NCBI RefSeq assembly: GCF_029227915.1
Contig: NC_079875.1
Span: 2,356,001-2,420,000 of the forward strand
Length of the DNA: 64,000 nucleotides
Origin: Hydractinia symbiolongicarpus
Taxonomy: Eukaryota > Cnidaria > Hydrozoa > Anthoathecata > Hydractiniidae
Reading direction: 5' to 3'
Shown one piece after another: positions 63,701-64,000 of this stretch. The translations under genes and the position numbers were made by a program. Positions within the stretch are counted from its first letter, which is position 1; each line of letters opens with the position of its first letter. Below the pieces are notes generated by a model. It had not been told where the DNA came from, made no database searches, and saw only the letters and a list, made by a program, of their open reading frames with translations.

Positions 63701-64000
63701 TAAATGAAGCGCTACCACAGCGCCCAGTGTAATCGCTGAGTTCCGGCAATCATGTCAAATTAAGAAGAATGTTATTTCTTGGAGCCCAATTGCCTCACTT
63801 ATAACATTTATAAGGTCACAGTCCAAAATCAGTTCAATTAATCCCACAGTCAATCGTTTCATTGTTGAAAGCGATGCAAGCTGGTAATATCAGAAAAATA
63901 TTGTAAGTACATGTTGGTACGAATATGTGACCCAACTGTTGTAACTCAAACGGACTGACACCGTTAGGAAGTCAATGAAATGTACTTTTTGAATCTGTCG
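60775..64000. repeat. Satellite B 10-mer HOR, 3734 bp, copy 2 (cut by window end)
   Basis: Second copy, about 3226 bp present. It differs from copy 1 at scattered sites (for example ACCCAACCCTTG, CGCTAATGGCTAAG, TTTCTATAGCGCGC), which suggests a little time since duplication or some conversion. It runs off the window, so the total copy number is unknown. Confidence 0.88.

Larger units (their letters stand above)
46722..64000. repeat. Satellite B array (right block), ~373-bp monomer
   Basis: Direct continuation of the B array: TTTTTAAATAAAGCGCC at 46722 completes the monomer interrupted at 42962. About 46 monomers follow. Same landmarks and orientation as the left block. The subclasses differ from the far left: AACGGAGTGAGACC, GAGACCGACTGTCTC, GATGAACGTTATTTC and GATACTACCTAG become common, and the short 331-bp variant is not seen. 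No gene is visible. The array runs off the window. Confidence 0.97.

Noticed and set aside
1-64000. CRISPR-like array
   Set aside because: Repeats are head-to-tail over the full 203- or 373-bp unit, with no short conserved repeat separating unique spacers and no cas genes.
9549-64000. rRNA spacer or tRNA/SINE-derived satellite
   Set aside because: I looked for rRNA-like blocks and for tRNA A/B-box patterns (such as GGTTCGAATCC) in the B unit on both strands and saw none.

Overview
This window is eukaryotic tandem-repeat (satellite) DNA. I find no credible protein-coding, rRNA or tRNA gene in it. The open frames are short (about 60 to 112 codons), recur with the satellite period or lie in AT-rich sequence, and show no recognisable domain. 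The species cannot be determined. Long satellite arrays, higher-order repeats and a canonical Helitron fit an AT-rich eukaryote, perhaps an invertebrate animal. A centromeric or pericentromeric origin is plausible but is inference.

Layout. (1) Positions 1-9548 are satellite A, a head-to-tail array of a monomer of about 203 bp (roughly 47 copies). It has two diagnostic sequence types, several recombinant monomers, two internal deletions, a duplicated 5-mer (1015 bp) and a duplicated dimer (406 bp). (2) At 9548/9549 satellite A changes abruptly, with no spacer, into satellite B, an unrelated monomer of about 373 bp. (3) Positions 9549-42962 are satellite B, about 90 monomers in patchworks of higher-order repeats (HORs): a 1822-bp 5-mer in two copies, a 1219-bp trimer in nearly five copies, a 703-bp dimer, 1491-bp 4-mers and an 887-bp dimer. 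Two length variants are recurrent building blocks: about 515 bp (a 142-bp partial duplication at a TATTTCTT repeat) and about 331 bp (a 42-bp deletion). (4) Positions 42963-46721 are a 3759-bp AT-rich non-autonomous Helitron on the minus strand, inserted exactly between A and T inside a B monomer without target duplication. An intact empty copy of the same target lies about 1.49 kb beyond the insertion. (5) Positions 46722-64000 are satellite B again, with 1490-, 1120-, 803- and nested 1495/3734-bp HORs, and an (ATAA)n insertion flanked by ATTG repeats that has been carried to three monomers by array amplification.

Nothing here acts as a gene pathway. What the window records is array dynamics: unequal exchange, short-homology deletion, gene-conversion-like mosaics, successive HOR births, and one transposon that landed late in a B array. 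The most informative items are the precise Helitron insertion with its empty paralogous site, the 1219-bp HOR built from length-variant monomers, the nested 3.7-kb HOR at the right end, and a CENP-B-box-like spacing variant in satellite A (weak).
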